In this document: one piece after another, positions 40,201 to 51,829 of the stretch
How positions within the stretch are numbered: position 1 is the stretch's first letter
Layout of the letters: every line of letters starts with the position of its first letter
DNA from: Arctopsyche grandis
Taxonomy: Eukaryota > Arthropoda > Insecta > Trichoptera > Hydropsychidae
Assembly (NCBI RefSeq): GCF_051622035.1
Contig: NC_135355.1
Coordinates: 35,879,986-35,943,985, forward strand
Direction of reading: 5' to 3'
DNA: 64,000 bases
The notes under the pieces: generated by a model
Database searches by the model: none
The model's input: the letters and a program-made list of their open reading frames with translations, nothing else
What the model was told of the DNA's origin: nothing
Position numbers and translations under genes: made by a program

Positions 40201-43200
40201 ATTTCATGTTTCTCACCCTACGGTAGCCCATATTGTACAATTGGTGCAATCGGGAGTTTTTCCAACTGCTACATTATACGACAAATGTGGGAGAAAACCA
40301 AAAATCACACCGCGAACGGATCGAAAAATCATCACCATAGCTTTGGAGAACCGTAAGGTGCCTAATAAAGGCATTCAAGCTATTCTGAACCAAGAGGGTA
40401 TCGATATTTCCACAAGGACGATGTTTTGTAGATCTCGTGAAGTTAACGTCAAGAGCCGAACTCCCATAAAAAAGCCAAAATTGACACCAACGATGAAAAA
40501 AAAGCTCAGGGACATCAGCAATGGACTGTTGATGATTGGAAAAAGGTATTGTTTAAATATTAATATTAAACTAAAAAATACTTGATAACCTCCTATGTAT
40601 GTACTAATTTTTCATTCATTTTAGGTTTGTTTCTCTGACGAAACAATTCTAAGGACAATGACAGATGTTGTCCAATACATCAGAAGACGACCTTCCGAGA
40701 AGCTGAGCGACATATGCACCATTCAAACAACAAAATATAATGCATCTGTATGGTGTGGTCCGTTATTAGCGGAAAAAGGGCTGGACCCGTACATTGGGGC
40801 AGGATCAATACAAAAAAAAATTGTTGAACGGATTTTTGCCTTATTTTGAATCAGAGGAGATGGATGCACATAATTACATTTTTATGCAAGATGTCACACG
40901 GCCAAAACAATTAACAACTACCTGACCACAAAAAATATTCGAATTTTGTTATGGCCAGGTAATTCACCGGATTTAAATCCGATTGAAAATTGTTGGGGGT
41001 ATTAAAAAGTATTTTTTATAACAGCCCTTATACTACGTTAGATAATTTAAAAGAAAAAATAATAGATACATGGAAAAATGATTCAAAAATCAAAAAAACA
41101 ATACAGTCATGCATAGAGATCAATTCGGACTGTTATAACAAATAGGGGAGGGACAACTAAATATTAAGTTAATTACTGTTTTTTTTTTGTAAATATTATT
41201 GATGAATATATTATGCGTGTATAATAAAAAGTTTTGTTTCATTTCCTGTTCTAAAATTTAACAAAATCGACAAAAAACGAGTTTTACGCTAGTGGTAAGA
41301 ACTTCCTGTCATGGGTCTGTATGTATATAGAATAGATTTGAACCGAAAAAAAACATACATCGAATCGTCGTCATAGAAGCTTTGATTTGTTTTCGATGTT
41401 ACCAACAAACCTTACATACTTACATACATACATAGTTACAAGTCTTTTGAAATTATATATTAGATAAAAGGAATGAAATGACTGCGTGGTTTAAAGCACG
41501 CTTTTTAATATGACGGCCGGGAAGGAAGTTAGGTGGTAGCTACCAACATGGTCGAATCGGTTTTAACTCACAGGACGGTGAACCAACTCGACCATGTCCT
41601 AGAGCTTTAAAATCGTATTTAATTACCTTTGGGATGCATCAGAGTGGTTATCGGCAAACAGAAACGGAGATCCCAAGCGCAGACCCGTCCGCTAGACGTA
41701 CCAATAGTCAACCAACCCGATCCACTAGCGTACATACAAGTGTACACACCTTGTTTCAAATCACCTTGCAGTTTCCACGCGTTACCTGTACAAAAAGTAT
41801 CGTATAAAATCAAAACTCAACACGCCGCACTGATTAAAAATGGAGAATGTGGTCTAAATTCAAACCTGGAGCACGCAAATCCCATCCGACTATTCCGCCG
41901 TAGAGCGTAGAGTAAATAATAACATTATCACCACCAGAGCACTGAGTATTGCAAGCGACATCGATAACACCACCATCGTCCGTGGGATCCAATTGCCGAC
42001 ACTGGGATAAAACCATACGGGACGATGCCGAATCTAACCTATACGAACAGTAAATTATTGTTATAGTGAAATATAATGAAAATTGAATGCAGGTATATAT
42101 TTTTTATTTTTACATATTAGCCACAGTGACATTACAGAGAACTCCAACGCGTCACTGTGGCCAGACATTCAATTATCACAATATAATTATAATATCACAA
42201 TGACATAATAATAGTGTAGCGTATGCTAAAAGGAGCTGCCGGTTAAGTGCAATCGGATTAGGCCAAGGCGCATACCTGACACTGTGCGACCGTTATAATT
42301 GGTTTCGAGGATTATCTCCAGACTAAGTGCAAGTAGGCTAAACAATGGCCACCGAATTGGCGTAGTAACCGCACCCAGTCCGTTCTCAGAAGTGACAGCG
42401 ATAGCGTGGGACTGAGTGTCGTGGGAATACATATCCGGGTACATGCCTAAACAATAGGGAAGTAACCGGACGTCGAAGATGCCATGAGCGACCTGTCCTT
42501 TATAAGGAGGTACATAGACCATATCAAGACATTCTAGATGGAGCACTGCCAGTGTGTGAATCTCCTTAATCACCAATAAATGCTGTGAAACGACTTTGGC
42601 CTTTTACTTGGATCCTCAATCCACCCCTACGCAACAGTATTAACCAGCAGCGTGGTCTAGTAGTGATTGTTGGATTCTTTCGTGTAAGGTGTCACCGGGT
42701 TTAATTCCCACTAGAGTCTCGATGTTAGCCAAACCTTGTCGAGGTCGATCGTTTCTTATCAGAATTTGCCAATTTTTCTGATGTTCATTGAAACGGTTCC
42801 CATAAAATTGGCTTTCCTATCCAATTTTCTATTGCAAACCTTGAATTATTGTTATATCTCAGGTTTTCTCACTGCCAGTGTGTGTATCTCCTTAATCACC
42901 AATAAATACTGTGAAACGACTTTGGCCTTTTACTTGGATCCTCCACCCATCTCTACGCAACAATAGTAACATCACAATGGTTAAAAACAACTATTGGCGT
43001 TAATCAACAGCCACTCAACCAGATTAGCATAGTTTATATTGAAGAGGTCAATTTCACCAGCAATCCGGTTGAGCAGATATATCGCTTTAGATATAGGAGC
43101 CGTTGCCAACATATTTGTGCGAGCCACAGGAAGAACAAACAAATCACGATTCCTCAGGTCCCTGAATTTACTAGGTGCATAAAACCTAAATTCATTAAGA

Positions 43201-46200
43201 ACCTGAGGATTGTGTACAATCCCATTCAACAGCTTAAAAAAGTGCCTTCCCAGAAACATAACCCAACGAGACTACAATGAGTTGAAACCCAACTCCCCTA
43301 ATAGAAATGCACTAGGATATAGCCAAGGATAATATCCATACAGTTTCACATAAAGATATCTGAGAAACCGTTTTTGGATTCTCTCAATCTTCAATGAATG
43401 AATCATATGGGTAGGACTCCATATAATGGAAGAAAATTCTAGAATGCTACGTACTAGAGATACATAGAGTATTTTAAGCACCAACGCACTCTGGAAAGGT
43501 TTACTAATTGTAGTAAGAATCCCAGCATTTTTGTGGCCCGCAAACAAATATTGTCTATGTGTCGTTTAAAATGAAAATTATTTGAGAACAAGACCCCCAA
43601 ATGACAAAATTCATTCACAAACTTTACTTCGACACCACTTAGGCGATAGGGACAAATCAAGCGACTTGAAGATCTTGTCACATTGAGGACACAGCATGTT
43701 TGAATGCTAAAAGATAATTTATTTTCGACAGACCAACTTGACAGCGTATGTAAAGAGTGGTTTATGCTTACCTAAGTATGAATACTGAACCGTCTTGAGT
43801 GGCTGCGGCGAACGATTGATTGTTTTCGCAAGGAGCCATACCGATGACGGGTCCTGCGCCACGATTATACATCGATTTCGATCTAAACACATAAATTTAT
43901 TGATAATTTTATGTTTATTATAATGTATATCTCAGTGGCAATATTATAATAACAAACAGCTTACCTATTAACTAAGCTTATTCCCTCTAATTTTGCCAAA
44001 TCCCAAAGGCGAACTGTGCCATCGTTCGAGCACGATCCGAAGAATCCTTTTGCTATCGAAGAATTTTGATGGATTCCAGACGATAGATTCACCAGACGAT
44101 TCACAGCCGCTCTAAAAATCGTAATAAATTGGATATTTTCGTAAGACTGCATCTTTATGTGTGCATTTAGACCTTTGCACGTCAGCGACTCACCCGTGAG
44201 TCGCGCATTGACACTTATACACCGGCGCCTCACGGGCGAGTCGCGTCGATTTCTTTTCCGAAACGTACAATATTTAACGTTTAAAAATGATTTTACAAGC
44301 GCCACCTTTAGACGAACTTGGTTACAAAAATAATAAAAAATCGATGATTTGCATATTGAAGAATTCTATGTTCAACTTTATGTTAACCAGCGGCGTGGAC
44401 TAGTGGTTAGCTTATGCTTTCGAGCAGAGTGGTCACGGGTTCGAGTCGCACTATAGTCCCGCTGCTGGGCAGACCTTGGTTTTGTGACTCAAGGTCAATC
44501 GTTTCTTATCAGACTGCCAAGTTTTCTGATTTTCATTGAAACGGTTCTTGTAAAATTGGCATTTCCTTTATATCTCTCATGCTAATCTCAAGTTATTCAG
44601 TCACAAGGTTCGTCAATTTGATTATAAAATGCTGCAAAAATGTCTCCATAGATGTCACTGTGGATGTTTGTACGAATTCGCAATTTATAAAATGCTTATG
44701 TACATATATTGATTGTATTGTATCTGTATAAGTGCACTCGTCGCTTTGGAGCAATCTGTAAAAGCGAGTGTTCGTGTTCTATGAAATAAAATAAAATTTG
44801 TAGGAATATAGCACAGCTTGTACTATCCCGAATAGAAGTTTCATCTATTTCATCATCGCGTTCCTGTACGAGTATGCAGCGCCGACCTTGTCTGAAACAT
44901 CTTCATTTACACAAGGGCAAAGACACAATTCGACTCGCTCTACATAAACAACATTGAGCTCACAAGAACCCCTGAGAGTATGATCTCATCATACAACTAC
45001 GAACCAAACAATGTAGCCTGTAGGAATCTCCAAAGATATAAATTATCGCACTAGTCCCAGACAACAGTAAGCATTTGGAGCTCAGCCAGCCCACTCCTCC
45101 AAAGTGAAGCAACATAAATAAATATCCTCTATTATAATCAACGGAGTTTATATAGACTGGGAAACGGTCGAAACTTAAACCTTCCCTGCTTGAAAACTAA
45201 TTTAAAAATTGCTAGCGTACAGGTGAAGATCAAATTTTTCGCGAGTGGTTGTATTGTAAAATCATAAAATGTTGTATTGTATTATATTGTAAAATACCTG
45301 TGTTCGTGTAGTTGAGCCATCAAAGACGTGCCCGGTTTCCAGTTTGGTGGCGGGAGATTAATTCCACACGTTTCCATAGCACACTCTCTAGACCTAAAAA
45401 GGCATTTAAATTGTTAAGTACTTGCGAAAGTAGCCAGCTCGGCTGTGGCTTAAAATTCAAATATATTAATAAACTACATATGTAGATTATAATAAAAATA
45501 AAACCCACCTCAAAGCACGAGCATATTTTATGTGCTGTCTGGTTGTTAAATTTTTCAGCTCTTGTCGACATGGCGCCATGCTATCTGCAATAATCATCAA
45601 CAAAAATACGTGATAGAAATAAAATATGAAACGGCAAACATTTTACATCTTATTTATTACATTAAAGGTAAAGACACACAGAGAGGTATGCGGCACGTTT
45701 TTTTGTTTTTAGATAGTTTTTTACATGCAAAGAGAAAACGCTAAACGTACGCCAAATCTGTACCGCCGCGTCCCTTCACAAACCTCACCCCTTGGATTAT
45801 TTTCGATGACGATTTATACTTGTACATACATATGTAGGTTTGATAGTGATCAATAACGGTGATCCCCATATTTGAAGAAATGTAGGAGACACTTGTCAAA
45901 GATCGTAAGAATCAATAATGACACGAAGATACGCCTCTCACCGCTAAAGTACACGTACGCGTTCCGGGCCGTACTTTTGGGTTTATTCTTTCTCTAAAGG
46001 TACAAACACACATAGTGGTAAGCGGCATGTGCTTATTTTTAGATAGTTTTGCACATCCAAAAAAAACGCTAGTGCAATCCTTCCCAAAACTTACCCTCTG
46101 GATTTTTTTCGGTGATATATTATCTTTGTACTGACAGTGATTCCCATATTTGAAGAATTGTAAGAGAAACTGGTCGAAATAATAAGATCGTACGAGTTAA

Positions 46201-49200
46201 CACTGACACGAAGATACGCCTCTCACCGCTGGAGTTGACGTACGCGACCCGTGCCGCACTTTCGAGTGTGTTCTTACCAAAAAACTTACATTGTACGTAG
46301 CTTCTTTCTTGCACGAGCAAAGACAAATGAGTAGCATTGGAATCTAATGAATTAGGCGAGGCCGCTCGTTGCGTGAACTGACTGCTAGATCCAGATCCCG
46401 AACCGTACGGCATTGCAGAAATCTGATTGGTCAAATTGTGCGTAGATGGACCGAGAGTAGAACTCGCAACGCCGTCAACATTATCTGCACGAAAAAATAA
46501 CAATAAAAATAAATAATGTAAAACAAACAAAGATCATAAGTAAAATTTCGGCAAAAACCTTTCGATAATAGTGCTGAAGTTTCATTTATATTTTTATTAT
46601 CACCGAACATATGCTGCCATTCGTAATTCATTTGACTGCAATTCTCCGCAGCCGACTGACTGCTCACGCTAGTTTTGTGCTGCCGTCTGCAAAAATGCAA
46701 CACAATCTATATAACAGCCTTCAAACCACCGACAAAGTTCATTCATGTATCATTATATAATTACTTATAGCTCGAAACGGAGCTGTTCGTGTATAGGCTT
46801 TTGGAGCCGGATTGGATATGATTGTCACCGCTGCCGTCTGATACATTGTTCTCCAACGTGACCATCTTCGAAATGCAAGATATTCCAGAGATGCTCAATC
46901 TACCCGGAGACTCGTTGCTGAACTGATTAGAAGTGCTTTGAGTCTTGGTACGTTGCATTTCAATGAGATGAGTACTCATCGATAAAATCTGCGACTCGAT
47001 TTGATCGGTCAAACCATCAGACATGAGACGTCTGAACAGAGTTTTCATCGTCTGACTCATTTCGCAATACTGAGGCAACGTACCCTGCTTCACCTGAACA
47101 AATCAAATTTTAATAATAACCAAAACTAACACATATATATGAAATATAACTGAAAAACTTACTTTCAAGCGTGCTTCCCTTCGTTTCCGCAACGTTTGTA
47201 AAAACTGGTTTATATCTTTATATTTCATAACAGAATCAAATATGGCTCTAGGTATAGGTTGAGCCAAGCTTCCGAGCAACAATTCCGGTTTATCAACCTA
47301 CAAAGAAGCGTATATGAAAAACGTCCATAACCGTTATAAAAAAACAACAACATTTCGAATGAAATACCTGCGTAAGTTTATACGTAAGATACGGCCAAAC
47401 CCATGGAAGAATTTTACAATTCACATCTATAGGATTCAACAAAGTGGCTACGCAAGATATGAGTCCACATGTTTCGTGACGGATCCATAGATTGGGATGT
47501 GTCAAATAGCAGACCGTCTCGGCGACCAATTCGCACAGTGATGGCTTTTGTATGAGGCCGAGTTCTGCTAGAGACGTCGTGGCTCTTAAAGATTTTGCAA
47601 TGATGAATTCTGAAGGGTCTGTCAATCCCTGAAAAATTTGAACGTTGACGCAAGGCAGGGAAACTACCATCGGATTGAAGATTTGTTTGTATTATTACCT
47701 GTTGCAATAGTGGTACTAGGATGTGAGAACAATGCCAGCCGACGTAAGCCGCTACCCCTACGATACAATCGAAAAAGCTACCCCTCAAAGCAGTATCTTC
47801 TTTGTCATTCAAAAATGTTATCATGTGGGATAACAATACGTCATTTGCTGTAAAAAATATAAAATCATACATATAACTAACGATTCTGAGAATTATACCT
47901 GGCGTCGTTTCTAATACTGAGCATTTAATTCTAATATATATTTGCTAGTTATGCATATAAAATAAATATCAAAATACGAACCTTTCTGTTTGCCGAAAAA
48001 TACACACAATTTGGTGATCCCGCTTTCCATAAAAACTCTCCGAACGAGGGTTTGAGAATCAGTCAACAAACTAGAAACTGTTTGTCTCACCTGATGAAAA
48101 TGAAAAGATATTTTAAAACATATGTAACGGCAAAATAAATAAACATCGAAATTATACAACTGATACCATTTCATGCAGAGCTGATAGTTCCGATTCATAA
48201 TTTACTTTTGCGGACTCCTTGTGATTTTCCATATTTTGAGTTTGATCTAAAAACCTCAAAGCTGTCTCTGCAAGTAATGCTAAAACCAAATTCATAAAAA
48301 TAATTAAACATATTACACAATACATATGTTACAGTCTAAGTGTTAACTCCGACTCAAATTCACTTCCGACACAATTCGACTCGCTCTATATAAACGACCG
48401 CGAACCCGTAGGAGTCGCACAGCTGTATCACACAGCCCCTGACGCTAGTGAGCCTTTGGAGTTCAGCCAGCCCACTCCTCCAAAGTAGAACAACTATGTA
48501 CCTCCTTCGCTGTACATACAATAATGCTGATTTAACATACAATAATACCTATTATAGCACTCGAGACATCTGTTAACATACATATAGTCGAAACGCGATG
48601 TCACAGCAAAGCATAAAAATCGGTTTTTGAGCGCGAGGCGGGACCCTAACTAGTGAACAAGTACCTTTTCTTCTAATAACCAGCAATATAGTTCAGTGCA
48701 ATGCTTTCAACTGAGGGGTCATAAGTTCATTTCCTGGCCCAGTGTTGCTGGTCAGGCCTTAAATATGTGTCCAGGTCGACCGTTTCCTATCAGAGTTTGC
48801 CGATGTATCTAATTTCATTGTTGAAATAGTTCCACCAAATGGGCAACCTATCCTTTTTCACGCAAATTCGAGTTTATAACATCTCGAATTTGTTGATTGT
48901 TATATAAATATACTACCTATTCTGTAAAATATATGTATTTTTGGCAAAAATTTGCTACCTATCGAATTTGTCCATAGATGTCTCTATGATGCTGTATAAA
49001 TATAATTGTTTACCGATGTCTATAATTGGCCAGGAAGGCGCATTGGGTTTACCTATTAGGCCTTCCTGGTAATGTATGTACATATATAAAATTAAAAAAA
49101 TAAATTAGCAGGCCTGCTCCTTTATGAAAACAAATGGCAAATCAGATCCTGACGTGCATAGTGGCATGTGATTGCCAGTAATGCACTACCAGTAAGTGTA

Positions 49201-51411
49201 ATAGCGTCATTTGAAATGATTCACCATGTATTACCAATTTTAAGAACAGCCCTGTCAATGTCATTCTATTGATCAATACCTATGTTGTTGGCATACGCAG
49301 CTCTCACTGACACGGCAGAATCTGTAGCCAAGGGTGCAATCTCCGGAAAGATATACTCGGGAAAAACGTTCATATCGGACTTTGGCAAGAAATCAATCAT
49401 ACAGAGGCACTTTGCAAGAGTATTCAGAGCGCTGACTCTCACTCGCGGTAATGAATCATGAGTTAAATGAATCTAAAAAACACAGCATTACTTAAATAAA
49501 TTCCATAAAAAAAAACAAAACCAAAAGAAAAGTATCAAAAAATACTCACAATATACGGTATAATCCTATCTAATATAGTCTCAGCACTTGCATATTCGGC
49601 TAGTTGATATAATATATCTAAACAGTTCAATTTCGACGTGCAATGATGCAATCCTCTTATGCACGATGTAACGAGCGACGTGATGATGATTAAGCCTTCA
49701 CTGTCGGGACTTATCGACTTCTTGTCTTTTGTTATTCTAGTTTCATTGTTGTTTTCGTTGATTTTTATTTCTTTTGAAGCATCAATAGTTTTGAATTTAA
49801 AATCGCGCGGAATCATATATGGAAATTTAGTTTCAGCGTCGTCAGACTTTATCGGTATGTCAATTGCCTCTTCATAGTTACGCTTGTCGTTGGGATTTTT
49901 TATAAATATGCTTATAATGGAAGCAATGTCTTTGTGTATTCGGGATATTTTCTCATCCGGAGGTAGAATAGGTTGGGCGGAAAATATCATATAAGATTGT
50001 AAAAACGAATAAAAATATTCCGGGAAAAATCTGAAATCATCATTACAATGTGAATTGGTTCAATACACTTTGAAGTATCAATATATTTTGTAAACGTTCG
50101 ATATATGCTTACTTTCCTCTCTCATTATCTAAGTAAACCTCTGCTGATAAGCGAGCTTGTGGGTTCCGCTGGGTCATTGAAGTCAAAAGATCAACTAGAC
50201 GTTTGTCACATTGTTTGGGTAATTTTACACTATGCGGAGTATCGCTCGATCTGTACACTAAAAGTCCTGACAAATCCCAAGCCGGCGTTCCATCATTCCA
50301 TAGCTCGAGCAGTGCACAGCTAAAAAGCAAACAAAACAATCAAAATTTGATACCAAAACAATCAAACAACACAAAAGATCTATACGTATACATATAATTC
50401 TATTACCCCGTAGAAAAAATATCCATGCTCGGTAGCAAATCTCCAGCTTTGCAAGGAGACTCATTCAAAAGCAATCCACCGCCTAATTTATCATCGCCAG
50501 GCATAATTTTAGTCATATTGTCCATTCCTAAAGTCTTGACAAATCTTTCGGGAGCAACATAGCAAAGTCTCCTTCTAGATGTATCAAAAAAGTAACTGTA
50601 ATCTGCAGGATTATCTTCAGGTAAAAATGTCGGTTTAAACGAAGCAAAATCAGTCAACAAAACCCAATTCCAAGACGTAAGCATAATATTTTCCAACTGC
50701 AAAAGAAACGAATAAATAAATCCGATCCAAACATAATATAAAACTTACATTTAAGAACGTACCTTTATATCTCCGTGACAAATTCCCACTTTATGGCACT
50801 GATGAAGAGCGCAAAGGATTTGAAAGGTGATCCATTTTTTCTCCAAAATGCTAAGAAAAGGCCTTGTCGAAATTCGGTCATACAAACTAAATTTGACATA
50901 CTCTCGCATAATCAAACCAGCTTTATCTGTCAACTGTTATCACAATCAATAAAAGTAAATACAATACAAAGATAAATAACCAAATACGTCAAAATTAGGC
51001 CACTTAAACTTACGACTATCTTCTGAAACGGCAAGCAATTAAAGGAAGATGCCAGATGAGTACGTATATATTCAAGTCTCTCTCGGTGTATACCCAGTGG
51101 CAGCGATGGGTCCTGTATTGCAAATACTTTAACTACAATGAGTCCTTCTTGTGATTTGGCACGAGCTACTTTGAAAAATCGCGTCGATCCCAAACTACAA
51201 CATTAAAAACAAAATGGTGATTATCATAACAATGACTACTGATCGGTTAGTATTTCATGCGACGGAATACCAATACGCATTTTCAATATACTATTCTGCA
51301 TAATAAAAATGTGTCATACCTGTGATCGAAATAAATATTATGTTGATCGGTCAGGTAGTGCTCTACGGGCAAGATTTGTGAGGGAGCCACACCAACCAGT
51401 TGGTTGCCCAT
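37252..51411 (-). CDS. Vps15: Phosphoinositide 3-kinase regulatory subunit VPS15 (PIK3R4)
   Basis: Twenty-four coding exons (minus): 51411-51320, 51194-51014, 50933-50763, 50696-50407, 50319-50113, 50030-49550, 49472-49280, 48279-48167, 48090-47982, 47847-47699, 47628-47368, 47297-47163, 47093-46765, 46686-46559, 46484-46290, 45584-45509, 45387-45298, 44111-43965, 43882-43772, 42038-41866, 41785-41627, 39087-38936, 38855-38674, 37471-37252; 4,344 nt, 1,447 residues (human 1,358). It scaffolds the VPS34 complexes of autophagy and endosomes. Seen: MGNQ start (Gly2 can be myristoylated); kinase-like domain to about 350 with Lys53, HGDIK (144-148) and DFA (164-166) in place of DFG, usual for VPS15; helical repeats about 475-800; a Ser-rich linker; and WD40 repeats from about 1,060 to the C-terminus ([27 protein letters not shown]). 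Several introns are enlarged by insertions. Drosophila calls this gene ird1. Confidence 0.95.
37750..38065 (+). repeat. Dispersed repeat DR2, copy 2
   Basis: In Vps15 intron 23, antisense to the gene. Same ordered blocks as 4565-4845. Here the ATG (in CTCTATCGTAATGGCGGAGG) opens a longer peptide, [18 protein letters not shown], before a stop. CTGCCGCCATCTATG is duplicated just upstream. Confidence 0.7.
38066..38673. other. Rest of Vps15 intron 23
   Basis: No recognisable element, though the sequence at 38,085-38,350 is less AT-rich than typical intron and may be an unrecognised repeat. Confidence 0.35.
39738..41319 (+). mobile_element. Tc1-like transposon
   Basis: A 1,582-bp element beginning CAGTCCCACGACAGG and ending CCTGTCATGGGTCTG, flanked by TA on both sides (39,736-39,737 and 41,320-41,321). 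The terminal repeats share GTTCTTACCACTAGCGTAA. It encodes a disrupted transposase on the + strand. Inserted in a Helitron within Vps15 intron 21, antisense to the gene. Confidence 0.9.
40107..41145 (+). pseudogene. Tc1-like transposase, multiply broken
   Basis: It begins ATGGCTCCAAAAAAATC, then an A-run indel shifts the frame. A helix-turn-helix region follows ([20 protein letters not shown], then [14 protein letters not shown]). A second frame break occurs at an A run near 40,500. The catalytic region is spread over three frames: CFSDET (first Asp), MQD (second Asp) and SPDLNPIEN (Glu), so a DDE-type active site can be traced. A 79-bp GT...AG segment (40,546-40,624) interrupts DWKK|VCFSDET and may be an intron. 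At least four lesions make it non-functional. Confidence 0.82.
42121..42644 (+). mobile_element. LTR family A unit in Vps15 intron 19
   Basis: The LTR-like part runs from TGTAGCGTATGC (42,214) to CTACGCAACA (42,644), with a CTTTATAAGG box and AATAAA. Upstream, 42,121-42,213 shares GGCCAGACATTCAATTATC and the AT-rich stretch with the reverse copy ending near 14,975. GCCACAGTGACATTA pairs with CGTCACTGTGGC at 42,121-42,163 as a hairpin like those at LINE 3' ends. Confidence 0.65.
42645..42870 (+). mobile_element. tRNA-headed SINE, partial
   Basis: AACCAGCAGCGTGGTCTAGT, a box-B-like CGGGTTTAATTCCC, then CGATCGTTTCTTATCAG and TTCATTGAAACGGTTCC. Adjoins the end of the LTR unit directly. Confidence 0.68.
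42880..42966 (+). mobile_element. LTR family A, 3' end fragment
   Basis: CACTGCCAGTGTGTGTATCT through AATAAATACTGTGAAACGAC to CTCTACGCAACA, matching the last 90 bases of the LTRs at 12,298 and 42,644. Confidence 0.68.
42967..43740 (-). pseudogene. 5'-truncated LINE reverse transcriptase fragment
   Basis: Minus strand, three frames joined in order: [17 protein letters not shown] (43,454-43,681), then [15 protein letters not shown] and [10 protein letters not shown] (43,272-43,547), then a C-terminal tail with [14 protein letters not shown] and [15 protein letters not shown] (42,981-43,259). Same broad LINE type as 59,863-60,890. Frameshifts and a stop make it inactive. In Vps15 intron 19, same orientation as the gene. 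Confidence 0.8.
44385..44800 (+). mobile_element. tRNA-headed SINE, full length, type A tail
   Basis: AACCAGCGGCGTGGACTAGT, box-A-like GGACTAGTGGTTAGC, perfect box B GGTTCGAGTC, then the body (TTCATTGAAACGGTTC, TGCTGCAAAAATGTCTCC) and tail GCACTCGTCGCTTTGGAGCA, ending GAAATAAAATAAAAT. About 415 bp. In Vps15 intron 17. Confidence 0.8.
44805..45140 (+). mobile_element. LTR family E fragment
   Basis: Shares ACACAATTCGACTCGCTCTA, ATAAACAAC and CAGCCAGCCCACTCCTCCAA with 48,365-48,545, and the last block with 56,030-56,145. The TATA-like segment and TG-rich start suggest an LTR. The ends are not defined. Confidence 0.5.
45664..45995. mobile_element. MITE family M1, tandem copy 1
   Basis: AAAGGTAAAGACACACAGAG at the left, then TTTTTAGATAGTTTTTTACA, TTGGATTATTTTCGATGACG, CCATATTTGAAGAAATGTAG and GAAGATACGCCTCTCACCGC. 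It is followed immediately by a second copy. In Vps15 intron 15. Confidence 0.7.
46000..46276. mobile_element. MITE family M1, tandem copy 2
   Basis: AAAGGTACAAACACACATAG to GAGTGTGTTCTTACC, with the same internal blocks as copy 1. Its right end lies 13 bases inside Vps15 intron 15 from the exon 15 donor and contributes a donor-like GGTAAGAAC on the gene's strand. Confidence 0.75.
48365..48545 (+). mobile_element. LTR family E fragment
   Basis: CACAATTCGACTCGCTCTAT with TATATAAACGACC (TATA-like), CTGACGCTAGTGAGCC and CAGCCAGCCCACTCCTCCAA. In Vps15 intron 7. Confidence 0.55.
48676..49110 (+). mobile_element. tRNA-headed SINE, type B tail
   Basis: AACCAGCAATATAGTTCAGT, CAGGTCGACCGTTTCCTATC, then TTCATTGTTGAAATAGTTCC and the type B tail: a hairpin pairing CCAGGAAGGCGCATTGGG with AGGCCTTCCTGG, then an A-rich end. 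In Vps15 intron 7. Confidence 0.72.
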
Positions 51412-51829
51412 TTTGAATAAATGTTATTTTGAAACGCAATTTCTAAGATGCAATTATTATGTCTGTTGATGACCACGTGGTCGCCCGTCGAAACTGAATC
51501 GAACTTTCACCCACAACGAAACAGCTGTCAAAGATGACATCTCCCCATTGTGTGGCCATTTTCATAATAGTACATTTTGGCCGTAACACTTTGTCTATGG
51601 ATGATTCATCTTTTTAGAGTCGCAAAAAAATCTTTTGTTTCGTTTCCTACATAATAAAATGCAATTAGTAGTCAGTAAACGACTTAAATACGATTAACTA
51701 TAATGCAGGAAATCGTACAATATTGAAACACATTATGTTTCCTAGGAAGATAATGTGATTGAAGTGTGGATTGTCATTTTGTCTCCTGACTATTCTTCGC
51801 GTTGGCTGAGTAATAACGAATATTGATGT
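51412..51829. other. Vps15 upstream region
   Basis: Promoter side of Vps15. No recognisable element. The first 160 bases upstream of the ATG contain AGCTGTCAAAGATGAC and GTGGCCATTTTC-type sequence, with no TATA box in a convincing position. Confidence 0.4.

Larger units (their letters stand above)
39326..41336 (-). mobile_element. Helitron split by a Tc1-like element
   Basis: Minus strand: 5' end A|TCTATTCTATATACATA, then (after the Tc1 insertion) AAATAAAAATGAATGTCTGT, GGCTCCTAAACCACTGAACC, and at the 3' end a GCAACGCATGCCGGGTTTAG block then CTAG|T at 39,326. Without the insertion the Helitron is about 427 bp and non-autonomous. The Tc1-like element landed within its first 20 bases. It lies in Vps15 intron 21. 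An adjacent 3'-end fragment of another Helitron (GAGCGAAGCCGGGTAAAAA, minus) lies at 39,230-39,290. Confidence 0.78.

Noticed and set aside
41510-41615. Possible further copy of the TRIM terminal repeat
   Set aside because: It shares only AACTCGACCATGTC and a loosely similar preceding stretch, too little to call homology by eye.
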